Shown here one piece after another: positions 26,305 to 34,669 of a stretch of DNA of 52,710 nucleotides. A program made the translations under genes and the position numbers. The notes under the pieces were generated by a model. It was not told where the DNA came from. It saw nothing but the letters and a program-made list of their open reading frames with translations, and made no database searches. This stretch comes from Aeromonas sanarellii. GTDB taxonomy: Bacteria > Pseudomonadota > Gammaproteobacteria > Enterobacterales > Aeromonadaceae. Every line of letters starts with the position of its first letter. Position 1 is the stretch's first letter. The DNA lies in assembly GCF_000820085.1 (NCBI RefSeq), contig NZ_CDBN01000042.1, forward strand, positions 1-52,710. Reading direction: 5' to 3'.

Positions 26305-27575
26305 CCCCATTCTGGATACTGGGCGCCGCCCTGCTGGTGCTGGCGAGCCTGGCGCTGATCGTGCCGCTCTGGCGCGGCGAGGGACGCCAGAGCATCAGCC
26401 GCTCGGCCCTCAACAAGCAGCTCTATCGCCAGCGCCTGCTGGAGATTGGCGAGGAGCGTGAACAGGGGGTGCTGGCCGAGGAGTCGGAGTCCCTGGTGGA
26501 GCTGCAGCGCAGCCTGCTGGACGACATCCCCGACGTGGAGCAGACCGCCCGTGGCGGCAAGAGCCTGATCTGGATCCCCGGTGTGCTGGTGCTGGCGGCG
26601 GTGAGCGTCGGCCTCTACGCCAAGCTCGGCGCCTGGCAGGAGGTGAGCCGCTGGCAGGATGCCAGCAGCCGGCTGGGAGAGCTCAGCAACCGCATCCTGG
26701 TGGAGCGAGACGCCCAGGTGACCGAGCAGGATCTGCTGGACTTCACCCTGGGGCTGCGCACCCGGCTGAAAGAGGAACCGAATGACTATCGCGGCTGGCT
26801 GTTGCTGGGGCGTCTGACCCTGGATGGCAATGACCCCGAGATGGCCCGCGAGGCGCTGGAGCGGGCCTATGCCCTGGCGCCCCAGAAGGCGCTGGTGGCG
26901 GTGCCCTATGCCCAGGCCCTGATGATGACGGGGGAGGAGGCCAGGGCGGACCAGTTGCTGCAGGCCGTCATCACCGAGGATCCCGCCAATATCGAGGCGC
27001 GCTCCGTCCACGCCTTCATGGCGCTGCAAAAAGAGGATTTCCAGACCGCCCTCGATCGCTGGCAGGCCATGCTGCCGCTGCTGGAGAAAGGGTCGACCCG
27101 CCAGGTCATGGTGGAGCGCTCCATCGAGTATGCCCAGCAGCAACTGCGCCAGCGCGGGGCGGCCGTGAGCGCGGCCCCCGTCACGCAAACGAACCAGGCT
27201 GCAGCCCAGGCGCAGGAAATGGCGGTGAAGGAGGGGGAGTTCCCCCTGCATATCACCCTGGCCCCCGGCATCCAGCTGCCGGAGGATGCCCATCTGTTCG
27301 TGTTTGCGGTGATCCCCAATGGCCCGCCCATGCCCATCGCGGTCAAGCGCATCCCGGCGCCGCAGTTGCCCCTCACCCTGTCCCTGGGGGACGGGGACGC
27401 CATGATGGAGGGGAGCAAGCTGGCGGCCCACGCCGAGCTGCAGTTCAAGGCGCGCCTCTCCCGGGGCGGCAACGTCATGAACAAGGAGGGGGCCTTCGAA
27501 GGGGTCTCCGTCACCGTGCCGACCAGTACCATTCCCACAGCGCCGATTGACATCCGCATCGATCACGCCCTCTAA
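26301..27575 (+). CDS. ccmI: Cytochrome c maturation protein CcmI
   Basis: The 424-residue protein has two membrane segments (about 3-22 and 88-108) enclosing a cytoplasmic helical region. A TPR domain follows (about 125-290, including YRGWLLLGRLTLDGNDPEMA), then a C-terminal periplasmic beta domain. CcmI binds apocytochrome c and hands it to the heme lyase. It closes the ccm cluster. A GC-rich hairpin follows at 27587-27606. Confidence 0.93.
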   Translation: MTPFWILGAALLVLASLALIVPLWRGEGRQSISRSALNKQLYRQRLLEIGEEREQGVLAEESESLVELQRSLLDDIPDVEQTARGGKSLIWIPGVLVLAAVSVGLYAKLGAWQEVSRWQDASSRLGELSNRILVERDAQVTEQDLLDFTLGLRTRLKEEPNDYRGWLLLGRLTLDGNDPEMAREALERAYALAPQKALVAVPYAQALMMTGEEARADQLLQAVITEDPANIEARSVHAFMALQKEDFQTALDRWQAMLPLLEKGSTRQVMVERSIEYAQQQLRQRGAAVSAAPVTQTNQAAAQAQEMAVKEGEFPLHITLAPGIQLPEDAHLFVFAVIPNGPPMPIAVKRIPAPQLPLTLSLGDGDAMMEGSKLAAHAELQFKARLSRGGNVMNKEGAFEGVSVTVPTSTIPTAPIDIRIDHAL

Positions 27576-27586
27576 TACATCTTTGG

Positions 27587-27606
27587 CCCGCCCCTGGAGG
27601 GGCGGG
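27587..27606 (+). terminator. Hairpin after ccmI, possible terminator
   Basis: CCCGCCCCT and AGGGGCGGG form a nine-bp stem with almost no loop. No U-tract follows, so termination may be weak or incomplete. Confidence 0.45.
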
Positions 27607-27613
27607 TCACCTG

Positions 27614-27619
27614 TATAAT
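27614..27619 (+). promoter_or_regulatory. Possible -10 element for mlaA
   Basis: A perfect TATAAT lies 39 bases before the mlaA start, just after the ccmI hairpin. No good -35 is seen at 17 bases, so the promoter call is tentative. Confidence 0.45.
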
Positions 27620-27657
27620 CCATACCAATACCCAATAAAAAAGCTTAGGACTTTCAT

Positions 27658-28470
27658 ATGTATCTGCGTTCAGGAGCATTGGCAGTGGCATTGCTGCTTG
27701 GGGGCTGTGCGGGTGGCCCTCCCAAGCCGGGCCCAGAGAGCCTGGATCTCAACGAGACCCCCAGCCGCCCCGAGGCGACCAGCACGGCCAGCGACCCCCG
27801 TGACCCCTTCCAGGGGGCGAACCGGGCCATGTGGGCCGTCAACTACGACGTGCTGGAGCCCTATGTGGCCCGCCCCGTGGTACACGGTTATGCCCGCTAT
27901 GTCCCGCAGGGGGTGCAGGACGGCATCGCGAACTTCGTGGATAACTTCGACGAGCCGAGCAGCATGGTCAACCACCTGCTGGTGGGAGACTTGAAGGGGG
28001 CGGGGACCAACCTGGGCCGCTTCACTCTCAACACCACGGTGGGCCTGCTGGGCATCTTCGATGTGGCCAGGCATGCGGGTCTCGAGCGCAACATGCTGGA
28101 GATGGATACGGTGCTCGGCAAGGCCGACATCGGGGATGGCGCCTACATCATGGTGCCCGTCTACGGCCCGACCACCACCCGGGAGCTGGTGGGGGATACC
28201 ATCGATACCCTCTACTTCCCCTATGCCCTGCTGACCTTCCCCATGAAGTTCGTACATTGGGCGCTGGACGGCCTGGGCACCCGCGCCAAGCTCATCGATC
28301 AGGAGCGGATCATCGACAACGCCCTGGATCCCTATGCGCTGACCAAGGACTTCTACCTGCAGTACAACGATGGCAAGGTGACGGGGCGCAAGCCCGAGCT
28401 TCAGCAGCAGAAGCCAGAGGCGGCGGATGATGGCAGCCTCGACGACTACATGGACGAGATTGACCAGTAA
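27658..28470 (+). CDS. mlaA: Outer-membrane lipid asymmetry lipoprotein MlaA (VacJ)
   Basis: The 270-residue lipoprotein precursor has the lipobox LLGGC (Cys17). The MlaA core follows: DPFQGANRAMWAVNYDVLEPYV, then GVQDGIANFVDNFDEPSSMVN and VPVYGPTTTRELVGD. MlaA sits in the outer membrane with OmpC/F-type porins and removes misplaced phospholipids from the outer leaflet for retrograde transport by the Mla system. An acidic, Gln-rich tail follows residue 240. It stands alone between the ccm cluster and a terminator. Confidence 0.95.
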   Translation: MYLRSGALAVALLLGGCAGGPPKPGPESLDLNETPSRPEATSTASDPRDPFQGANRAMWAVNYDVLEPYVARPVVHGYARYVPQGVQDGIANFVDNFDEPSSMVNHLLVGDLKGAGTNLGRFTLNTTVGLLGIFDVARHAGLERNMLEMDTVLGKADIGDGAYIMVPVYGPTTTRELVGDTIDTLYFPYALLTFPMKFVHWALDGLGTRAKLIDQERIIDNALDPYALTKDFYLQYNDGKVTGRKPELQQQKPEAADDGSLDDYMDEIDQ

Positions 28471-28486
28471 GCGTGGTCAAGTTTGA

Positions 28487-28510
28487 CAAGGCGCCCGCGG
28501 GCGCCTTTGT
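28487..28510 (+). terminator. Terminator of mlaA
   Basis: GGCGCCCGCGGGCGCC is a 16-base perfect palindrome flanked by AA and TTTG, directly after mlaA. Confidence 0.7.
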
Positions 28511-28534
28511 TGTCGATGGCTGGTGTTCGACCAT

Positions 28535-28565
28535 AAAAAACGCCCCGCAAGTGCGGGGCGTTTTG
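28535..28565 (-). terminator. Terminator of sodB (bidirectional shape)
   Basis: CGCCCCGCA-AG-TGCGGGGCG (28541-28560) is flanked by six A on the left and TTTT on the right. It can end transcription from both sides, and it sits just after the sodB stop on the minus strand. Confidence 0.88.
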
Positions 28566-28579
28566 GCAAGAAAGGCTTA

Positions 28580-29164
28580 TCAGGCAGCCAGGTTCTTGGC
28601 CACGAATTCCCAGTTGACCAGGGCCCAGAAGGTTTCCATGTACTTCGGACGCAGGTTGCGGAAATCGATGTAGTAGGCGTGCTCCCACAGGTCGACGGTC
28701 AGCAGCGGGGTGGTCCCGGCTTCGGTCAGGGGGCAGCCGGCGTTGGAGGTGTTGACGATGGCCAGGGAGCCGTCAGCCTTCTTCACCAGCCAGGTCCAGC
28801 TGGAGCCGAAGTTGCCGATGGCAGACTTGGTGAACGCATCCTTGAATTCGGCGAAGGAGCCGAAGGCCTTGGTGATGGCATCGGCCAGGGCGCCAGTGGG
28901 TTCGCCACCGCCGTTCGGGGAGAGGCAGTGCCAGTAGAAGGTGTGGTTCCAGATCTGGGCGGCGTTGTTGAAGATGCCGCCAGTGGAGGTCTTGATGATC
29001 TCTTCCAGAGACTTGCCTTCAAACTCGGTACCCGGCACCAGGTTGTTCAGGTTGACCACGTAGGTGTTGTGGTGCTTGCCATGGTGGTATTCCAGGGTCT
29101 CCTGGGAGATGTGCGGTTCCAGAGCGTTGATTGCATAGGGCAGAGCGGGAAGTTCGAATGCCAT
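28580..29164 (-). CDS. sodB: Iron superoxide dismutase SodB
   Basis: The 194-residue enzyme starts MAFELPALPYAINALEPHIS. Metal ligands are His27 (YHHGKHH), the His in WNHTFYW, and Asp and His in DLWEHAYYID. The SCLSPNGGGEPTG-like stretch (HCLSPNGGGEPTGALADAI) and overall sequence match Fe-type SodB, which removes superoxide in the cytoplasm. It is transcribed alone towards mlaA and has a clear sigma-70 promoter with a leader of about 110 bases. In enterics such leaders are targets of the iron-responsive RNA RyhB. No such site was tested here. Confidence 0.97.
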   Translation of the reverse strand: MAFELPALPYAINALEPHISQETLEYHHGKHHNTYVVNLNNLVPGTEFEGKSLEEIIKTSTGGIFNNAAQIWNHTFYWHCLSPNGGGEPTGALADAITKAFGSFAEFKDAFTKSAIGNFGSSWTWLVKKADGSLAIVNTSNAGCPLTEAGTTPLLTVDLWEHAYYIDFRNLRPKYMETFWALVNWEFVAKNLAA

Positions 29165-29284
29165 TTTCTACTCTCCATTGGCTGGACCGTGCGAAGGCGA
29201 CGGTTGCAAGACATTGCGTACTCTTTTCTGTCTCGAAAAGAATTGTTCTTGAAGTGATGGGGCCTGGCGGCCCAAAGCCCGTCG

Positions 29285-29314
29285 ATTGTAGCAGCATCAA
29301 AGATGGGCGAACAA
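29285..29314 (-). promoter_or_regulatory. Sigma-70 promoter of sodB
   Basis: Read on the minus strand, TTGTTC and TACAAT are separated by 18 bases. Transcription would start near 29278, leaving a leader of about 114 bases before the sodB ATG. Confidence 0.6.
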
Positions 29315-29393
29315 CTCTTGATTCTCGCCATGATCCGGATCAAGCTGCGGCGTATTGACGCATGACTTCTTTCGTTCTGAACGGTTTGCCAGT

Positions 29394-29421
29394 TTGTGGT
29401 CTGCCCGGATTGCAGTAGAAT
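29394..29421 (+). promoter_or_regulatory. Sigma-70-like promoter of grxD
   Basis: TTGTGG (29394-29399) and TAGAAT (29416-29421) are 16 bases apart and lie about 30 bases before the grxD ATG. Confidence 0.5.
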
Positions 29422-29451
29422 GGCCGCCGAAATCGCTCCAGTGAGGCATTT

Positions 29452-29796
29452 ATGGAAACTATCGAAAAGATCAAACAGCAGCTGGCTGAGAATCCCATCA
29501 TCCTGTACATGAAGGGATCCCCCAAGCTACCCAGCTGCGGTTTCTCTGCCCAGGCCTCCCAGGCCCTGATGTCCTGCGGCGAGCCCTTCGCCTACGTCGA
29601 CATTTTGCAAAACCCGGACATCCGCGCCGAGCTGCCGAAATTCGCCAACTGGCCCACCTTCCCGCAGCTGTGGGTCGAGGGCGAGCTGGTCGGCGGCTGC
29701 GACATCATGATCGAGATGTTCCAGGCCGGCGAGCTGCAGACCCTGATCAAGGAAGTCGCCGCCAAGCACAAGGATGATGCCGCCGCCGCCGAATAA
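29452..29796 (+). CDS. grxD: Monothiol glutaredoxin GrxD (Grx4)
   Basis: The 114-residue protein has the monothiol active site CGFS at residues 29-32 in KGSPKLPSCGFSAQ, followed by TFPQLWVEGELVGGCDI. This is a class II glutaredoxin that binds and transfers 2Fe-2S clusters with glutathione and partners such as BolA. It is transcribed divergently from sodB, another iron-linked gene, and ends at a strong terminator. Some enterics have the same sodB-grxD neighbourhood. Confidence 0.97.
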   Translation: METIEKIKQQLAENPIILYMKGSPKLPSCGFSAQASQALMSCGEPFAYVDILQNPDIRAELPKFANWPTFPQLWVEGELVGGCDIMIEMFQAGELQTLIKEVAAKHKDDAAAAE

Positions 29797-29815
29797 GGCC
29801 CCATCCGTACCATGC

Positions 29816-29846
29816 AAAAAGGGGAGCCATTGGCTCCCCTTTTTTA
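29816..29846. terminator. Bidirectional terminator after grxD
   Basis: GGGGAGCCATTGGCTCCCC (29821-29839) is preceded by AAAAA and followed by TTTTTTATT. It ends grxD and could also stop minus-strand transcription from the RNA methyltransferase. Confidence 0.9.
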
Positions 29847-29864
29847 TTCATCGTGTCGACAGCC

Positions 29865-30006
29865 AGAACCTGTTCACGATTTGTCACGAGAGGCTCTCAG
29901 CAAGGTGAAGAGCAGCGGAGGAACCGGAGTGTGTAAATACACATGAGGATTCCGAGCAGCACATGAGCCTTGATCACGGCCTCGCAGTCAGATCGTGAGC
30001 GGTTCT
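29865..30006. repeat. ERIC-like palindromic repeat (MITE-like), 142 bp
   Basis: The ends are AGAACCTGTTCACGAT (29865-29880) and ATCGTGAGCGGTTCT (29992-30006), an imperfect inverted repeat. The centre is the palindrome TGTGTA-AA-TACACA, and the arms between (GGAACCGGAG..., ...GAGGATTCCGAGC) also pair imperfectly. The whole element would fold into one long hairpin. Size and architecture resemble the ERIC/IRU family of non-coding repeats of Enterobacteria and Vibrio. The right end reaches the first base of the stop codon of the minus-strand methyltransferase gene. The family assignment is from memory of the architecture, not a match. Confidence 0.6.
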
Positions 30007-31217
30007 CAGGCGATGCGTTCGATGCGCGCCATATAGAAACCGTCGAAGCCGGTGGCGGCCGGACTCACGGTGTGATCCTCCAGCAGACGGAAGTGCGCGT
30101 TGGCGGCGAGGAACTTGTCCACCTGCTGGCGGTTCTCCTCGGGCAGGATGGAACAGGTCGCGTAGACCAGCAGGCCGCCCACCTTCACCATCTGGCTGTA
30201 ACGTTGCAGAATTTCTTCTTGCAGGGCGACCAGCACCGGCAGACGCTCGGCGGTGTCGCGCCACTTGGCATCCGGGTTGCGCTTGAGCACGCCCAGGCCA
30301 GAGCAGGGCACGTCCAGCAGCACGCGATCCGCGCTCTCCTTGAGGCGCTTGACGGTCTTGCTGCTGGTGATGACCCGGGTCTCCACGTTGTGGGCACCGG
30401 CACGGCGGGCACGCTGCTTGAGGTTCTCCAGTTTCCACTCTTCCACGTCCATGGCCAGCAGGCGGCCCTTGCCCTGCATCATGGCGGCCAGGTGCAGGGT
30501 CTTGCCGCCGGCACCGGCGCAGGCGTCGATGACGCGCATGCCGGGCGCCACGTCCAGGGCCGCGGCCACCAGCTGGGAGCCGGCGTCCTGCTGCTCGAAG
30601 CAGCCGTCGGCGAAGGCCTGGGTGCGGAACAGGGCGGCGTCCGAGGTCACTTGCAGGGCGGTATCCACTCCGTCGACGGGCACTGTGGTGACATGCTCCT
30701 TGGCCAGCATGGCTTGCAGCTCGTCCCGGGTGCACTTGAGGGTGTTGACCCGCAGGTAACGCTTGGGCATCCAGGCCAGGGCGGCGCGTTCGGCAGGCCA
30801 GGCCTCACCCAGCTGCTCGCTGCCGAGTTTTTCCAGCCAGGCGGGGCAGCCATCCATCAGCACCGGGTTCTTCTTGGCCTCGGTCAAGCGGCGACGGAAC
30901 GCCTCTTCGTTGAAGCGATCCAGGGTCGGATGGTTGGGCTGGTCTATCTTGTGGAAGGCGTGCCAGCTGTGCAGCAGCGGCCAGACGTTCTTCTCGGCCT
31001 GACGGACCTGAATGCCGGTGAGGAAGCAGTAGAGGCTGAGGCGACGCAGTAGGTCGCCGGTGACCAGGGCAATCCTTGCCTGTTCTTGCGGCTTGAGTTC
31101 GATGCCGGAGAAGTGACGGGCATAAGCGCGGTCGAGGGTGAGACCCTGACCCAGCACATCGTCAACGATGGCAACGACCAGATCCCCGAAACGGGGCAAC
31201 AGTGGGGACTTGAGCAT
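30006..31217 (-). CDS. RsmB/NOP-family RNA (cytosine-C5) methyltransferase
   Basis: The 403-residue SAM-dependent methyltransferase has the SAM-binding motif VIDACAGAGGKTLHL and the two catalytic cysteines of m5C enzymes, in PCSGLG (motif IV) and YATCSILPEEN (motif VI). The N-terminal 120 residues are helical, shorter than the NusB-like domain of RsmB. The substrate is probably rRNA or tRNA cytosine and is not determined here. A TTG six codons upstream (31235) is open, but the ATG at 31217 has CCAAGG at a good distance. The stop codon lies at the edge of an ERIC-like repeat. Confidence 0.88.
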   Translation of the reverse strand: MLKSPLLPRFGDLVVAIVDDVLGQGLTLDRAYARHFSGIELKPQEQARIALVTGDLLRRLSLYCFLTGIQVRQAEKNVWPLLHSWHAFHKIDQPNHPTLDRFNEEAFRRRLTEAKKNPVLMDGCPAWLEKLGSEQLGEAWPAERAALAWMPKRYLRVNTLKCTRDELQAMLAKEHVTTVPVDGVDTALQVTSDAALFRTQAFADGCFEQQDAGSQLVAAALDVAPGMRVIDACAGAGGKTLHLAAMMQGKGRLLAMDVEEWKLENLKQRARRAGAHNVETRVITSSKTVKRLKESADRVLLDVPCSGLGVLKRNPDAKWRDTAERLPVLVALQEEILQRYSQMVKVGGLLVYATCSILPEENRQQVDKFLAANAHFRLLEDHTVSPAATGFDGFYMARIERIA

Positions 31218-31427
31218 GAGATTAACCTTGGCCAAAGAAAGGGTGAACCGGCCCCGTCGGAGAGGGGTTCTGAAACGGACAAATCCGCGCCATGATAGGG
31301 GCTAGTCTGCATTGGTGCAACCTTCCCCATTCGGGGAATGTACAGAGGATGGTGCTGGACTAATCGGACCAGCAGGCAAATGATGCCGTGGCAGTTCAGG
31401 CGAACGCATTTAAAAAGGAATAAAAAG

Positions 31428-33413
31428 ATGCAGTTGATGAAATATTCTCCGCTGGCGTTGCTGGTGGCCGGTCTGATGACCTCCAACGGCCTGGCCGCCA
31501 GGGAGTGGAATACGGTGGCGGCACGGGCCACCGCCGCCGATGGCTATGAGGTGCGGGCCAACCAGTACCGCATCGTGACCGTGTCCACCGACTATCTGGC
31601 CGAGCTGAAGGCAGGCAAGCGCCAGCTGACCCTGCCTCTGCCGGACGGCCAGGAGGTGACCTTCAGCCTGCAACCCTATGATCTGCTGCCGGCGGACCTC
31701 GCCGCCAAGTACCCCGGGATCCGGACCTTCAAGGGACACGACGAAGCGAACCCGGTCGAGACCGGGCGCGTCGATCTCGGCCCCCAGGGCTTCCACGCCA
31801 TGTTCAGCCACCAGGGCAAGATGGTGTTCGTCGACCCTCTTCGCAATGGCGAGGGCTACGCGGTCTATTACCAGCAGGATGCCCACAGCCGGCTGGAAGA
31901 GGAAGCTGACAAGGTTATCGGTGGCGAGGCCAAAAAGCTGGCCCGCCAGGTGCTGGTGGATGGCAACGAGCGCAAGCGCTATGTCATCGCCATCTCGGCG
32001 GCGGGGGAGTACACCCAGTATCACGGCGGTACCGTCGAGGCCGGTCTTGGCGCCATCACCACACTGCTCAACCGGGTCAACGAGGTGTACCAGCGCGACG
32101 TGGCGGCCGAGTTCCAGCTGGCCAGCGGCAACGACACCATCATCTTCACCGACGCGGCCACGGATCCCTTCTTCAACGGGGATGATCCCTCCGGCTCTGG
32201 CCTGAACGACGTCGACGTCAACATGCAGGTGCAGGCCGTGGCGCAGACCCTGGGGCTGGGCGCCTTCGACATCGGCCACGTGGTCAACACCGGGGGCGGC
32301 GGCCTGGCGGGCCTGGGCGTGCTCTGTACCGGCGAGAAATCGGCGGGGATGACGGGCTCCCCCAACCCGGTGGGAGATGCCTTCTTCATCGACTACGTGG
32401 CCCACGAGATCGGTCACCAGTTCGGCGCCGAGCACACCTTCAACGGCACCACAGGCAGTTGCGGCGGTGGCAACCGGGAGCCCAGCCAGGCCTGGGAGCC
32501 CGGCAGCGGCAGCTCCATCATGGCCTATGCGGGGATCTGCGGGGAGGAGAACCTGCAGGCCAACAGCCTGCCCTATTTCCACAGCAAGTCCATCGAGCAG
32601 ATGCGGGCCCACATGGCCACCGTACCCAGTTGTGGTACCAGCCAGACGCTCGTCAACAACGCGCCCCAGGTGGCGGCGGGCAGCGACTATGTGATCCCGG
32701 CCAACACCCCCTTCGTGCTCAAGGGGGCAGGCACCGATCTGGACAATGACGCCCTGAGTTACACCTGGGAGCAGATCGATCTCGGCACCGAGTCCTTCAG
32801 CGTCGCCAGCATGGTGGACGACGGCAGTCGCCCGCTGTTCCCCTTCGTGGCGCCGACCAGCGTGCCGGAACGTATCCTGCCAAGCTTGCCTTCCCTGCTC
32901 ACCAACACCCTGGCGAAGGGAGAGGCCTGGCCCACCACCAACCGGGATCTCAACTTCCGCCTCACGGCACGGGATGGCAAGGGGGGGGTCAGCAGTGACG
33001 ACATGAAGGTGCAGGTGGTCGACACCGGCAAGGCCTTTGCCCTGACCAGCCCGCTGGTGACCCCGCTGGCGGCCGGCCAGACGCAGACCATCGGCTGGGA
33101 AGTGGCCGGCACCAATGTGGCGCCCATCAACTGCAGCAAGGTGGATCTCTACATGACCCGGGACGAGGGGGTGAACTGGACCCTGCTCGCCGGCGGCCAG
33201 CCCAACTCGGGATCGGCGAGCGTCGCCATTCCGGCGGGCAAGGACGGTACCGCCAGATTGAAGGTGGCCTGCAGCAACAACCTCTTCTTCGCCATCAGCC
33301 CCCTCAAGCTGTCGGTGACCCAGCGCGTGGAAGGCGGCGGTGGTGGCGGCGGTGCCCTCGGCATCTGGACCCTGGCGCTGGCCCTGCTGGGCTGGCGACG
33401 GAGGCGGGCATGA
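31428..33413 (+). CDS. Secreted reprolysin-like zinc metallopeptidase with GlyGly-CTERM tail
   Basis: The 661-residue protein starts with a signal peptide (cleavage near GLAA, about residue 24), followed by a propeptide-like region. The zinc site HEIGHQFGAEH is at residues 326-336, with a Met-turn SIMAY after it. Two beta domains follow (about 410-520 and 530-630). The C-terminus is a Gly run, a hydrophobic helix and RRRRA, the GlyGly-CTERM sorting signal cut by rhombosortase and linked to type II secretion. It probably digests external protein. A long upstream open frame was rejected: AAAAAGGA precedes the ATG at 31428. No rhombosortase gene is in the window. Confidence 0.88.
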   Translation: MQLMKYSPLALLVAGLMTSNGLAAREWNTVAARATAADGYEVRANQYRIVTVSTDYLAELKAGKRQLTLPLPDGQEVTFSLQPYDLLPADLAAKYPGIRTFKGHDEANPVETGRVDLGPQGFHAMFSHQGKMVFVDPLRNGEGYAVYYQQDAHSRLEEEADKVIGGEAKKLARQVLVDGNERKRYVIAISAAGEYTQYHGGTVEAGLGAITTLLNRVNEVYQRDVAAEFQLASGNDTIIFTDAATDPFFNGDDPSGSGLNDVDVNMQVQAVAQTLGLGAFDIGHVVNTGGGGLAGLGVLCTGEKSAGMTGSPNPVGDAFFIDYVAHEIGHQFGAEHTFNGTTGSCGGGNREPSQAWEPGSGSSIMAYAGICGEENLQANSLPYFHSKSIEQMRAHMATVPSCGTSQTLVNNAPQVAAGSDYVIPANTPFVLKGAGTDLDNDALSYTWEQIDLGTESFSVASMVDDGSRPLFPFVAPTSVPERILPSLPSLLTNTLAKGEAWPTTNRDLNFRLTARDGKGGVSSDDMKVQVVDTGKAFALTSPLVTPLAAGQTQTIGWEVAGTNVAPINCSKVDLYMTRDEGVNWTLLAGGQPNSGSASVAIPAGKDGTARLKVACSNNLFFAISPLKLSVTQRVEGGGGGGGALGIWTLALALLGWRRRRA

Positions 33414-33733
33414 GGCTGCTCGGCACGCTGCTGCTCGCCCTGCTCGGCGGTTGTCAGGCCGATGCCGATACCCTGGCACAGGCCATCGACGACAGCCTCG
33501 CCAGGCAGGACTACCGGTTGATCGTGCGGGCCGGGCGCGGCGAGGTGGCGCCCGGCATCGCGGCGGAGCAGCAGGTCTCGGCCAAGGCGCGCTGCGGTGT
33601 GCGCTACCTCGACGGCTTCGGCGATGTCATCAAGCCGGAGCAGAAGGAGGCCCACGCCAGGCTGAGCGCCTATGCGGCGCAATACAACCAGCGCATGCTG
33701 GCCCATTGCCCGCCGGTTGACGGCAAGCCATAG
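33410..33733 (+). CDS. Small putative lipoprotein overlapping the metallopeptidase gene
   Basis: The 107-residue product begins [19 protein letters not shown], a lipoprotein signal with lipobox LLGGC (Cys15). The rest is about 90 residues with two cysteines (in AKARCGVRY and LAHCPPVDG) that may form a disulfide. I do not recognise a family. Its ATG overlaps the metallopeptidase stop in ATGA, so the two are probably translated together. It might help fold, inhibit or export the protease, but that is only inferred from linkage. A terminator follows. Confidence 0.65.
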   Translation: MRLLGTLLLALLGGCQADADTLAQAIDDSLARQDYRLIVRAGRGEVAPGIAAEQQVSAKARCGVRYLDGFGDVIKPEQKEAHARLSAYAAQYNQRMLAHCPPVDGKP

Positions 33734-33760
33734 GCAGGCGGCAGCCAGTTGGCAGAAACA

Positions 33761-33789
33761 GGGAGGCATGAGCCTCCCTTTCTTTTTTT
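33761..33789 (+). terminator. Terminator after the metallopeptidase-lipoprotein pair
   Basis: GGGAGGC-ATGA-GCCTCCC (33761-33778) is followed by TTTCTTTTTTT, a typical intrinsic terminator. Confidence 0.9.
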
Positions 33790-33896
33790 GCACGGCCATT
33801 TGGCCGCTCCGAGGCTTGTACCCATGGCGTGCTCGTCGCACAATGCCTGCACCCATAGCCGCACGGGCGGCAAAGAAAGAGAGAAGGAAAATCAAG

Positions 33897-34535
33897 ATGA
33901 TGGATGTGGCTGATCTGCGTCGTGAATACACCCGGGGCGGACTGCACCGGGCCGATCTGCCGGCCGAGCCCCTCGCCCTGTTCGAGAAGTGGCTGGCCCA
34001 GGCGTGCGAGGCCAAGCTGACCGACCCCACCGCCATGGTGGTGGGCACAGTGGACGCAGACGGCCAGCCCTGGCAGCGCACCGTGCTGCTCAAGCACTAC
34101 GATGCCGAGGGCATGGTGTTCTACACCAACATGGGCAGCCGCAAGGCGCGCCAGTTGGAGGACAATCCCCGCATCAGCCTGCTCTTCCCCTGGCACACCC
34201 TGGACCGCCAGGTGCACGTCACCGGCCGGGTTGAGAAGATGAGCACCTTCGAGGTGATGAAGTATTTCCACAGCCGCCCCAAGGACAGCCAGATCGCGGC
34301 CTGGGTCTCCCAGCAGTCGACCCGCATCTCGGCCCGTGGCGTGCTGGAGGCCAAGTTCCTCGAACTCAAGCAGAAATTTGCCAAGGGCGAGGTGCCGCTG
34401 CCGAGCTTCTGGGGCGGTTTCCGAGTGCGCATCGATACCGTCGAGTTCTGGCAGGGTGGTGAGCATCGCCTGCACGATCGCTTCTACTACACCCGAGAGG
34501 GGGACGGCTGGCACATCGAGCGCCTGGCCCCCTGA
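33897..34535 (+). CDS. pdxH: Pyridoxamine/pyridoxine 5'-phosphate oxidase PdxH
   Basis: The 212-residue flavoenzyme closely follows the E. coli sequence. It has [50 protein letters not shown] and the C-terminal [13 protein letters not shown]. It oxidises pyridoxamine or pyridoxine phosphate to pyridoxal phosphate with FMN. The frame is open far upstream, but GAGAAGGA lies eight bases before the ATG at 33897, which fits the family start. It stands alone after a terminator. Confidence 0.97.
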   Translation: MMDVADLRREYTRGGLHRADLPAEPLALFEKWLAQACEAKLTDPTAMVVGTVDADGQPWQRTVLLKHYDAEGMVFYTNMGSRKARQLEDNPRISLLFPWHTLDRQVHVTGRVEKMSTFEVMKYFHSRPKDSQIAAWVSQQSTRISARGVLEAKFLELKQKFAKGEVPLPSFWGGFRVRIDTVEFWQGGEHRLHDRFYYTREGDGWHIERLAP

Positions 34536-34669
34536 TGAACCTTGCCAGGCTCTCCCTGCAAGGGCGGTTGTGTATTGATGAGCGCGGTTGAGCGCCGGAT
34601 CCGTGGGCGTCGCTCGGTAATGGTCACGGTTTCTTCCCGTGTCAGCATCCTGTTGTCGCAGGAGGGGGC

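Noticed and set aside
29238..29250. AAGAATTGTTCTT palindrome in the sodB leader as a Fur or OxyR site
   Set aside because: It does not fit the Fur consensus and is too short for a confident regulator call.
28523..29257. A 244-codon plus-strand frame opposite sodB
   Set aside because: It is Gly-rich antisense of the complete sodB gene and begins inside the terminator.
31410..33479. A 689-codon minus-strand open frame opposite the metallopeptidase
   Set aside because: It is rich in His, Gly and Gln as expected from reading GC-rich codons backwards, and it has no recognisable domain. The plus strand encodes a complete metallopeptidase.
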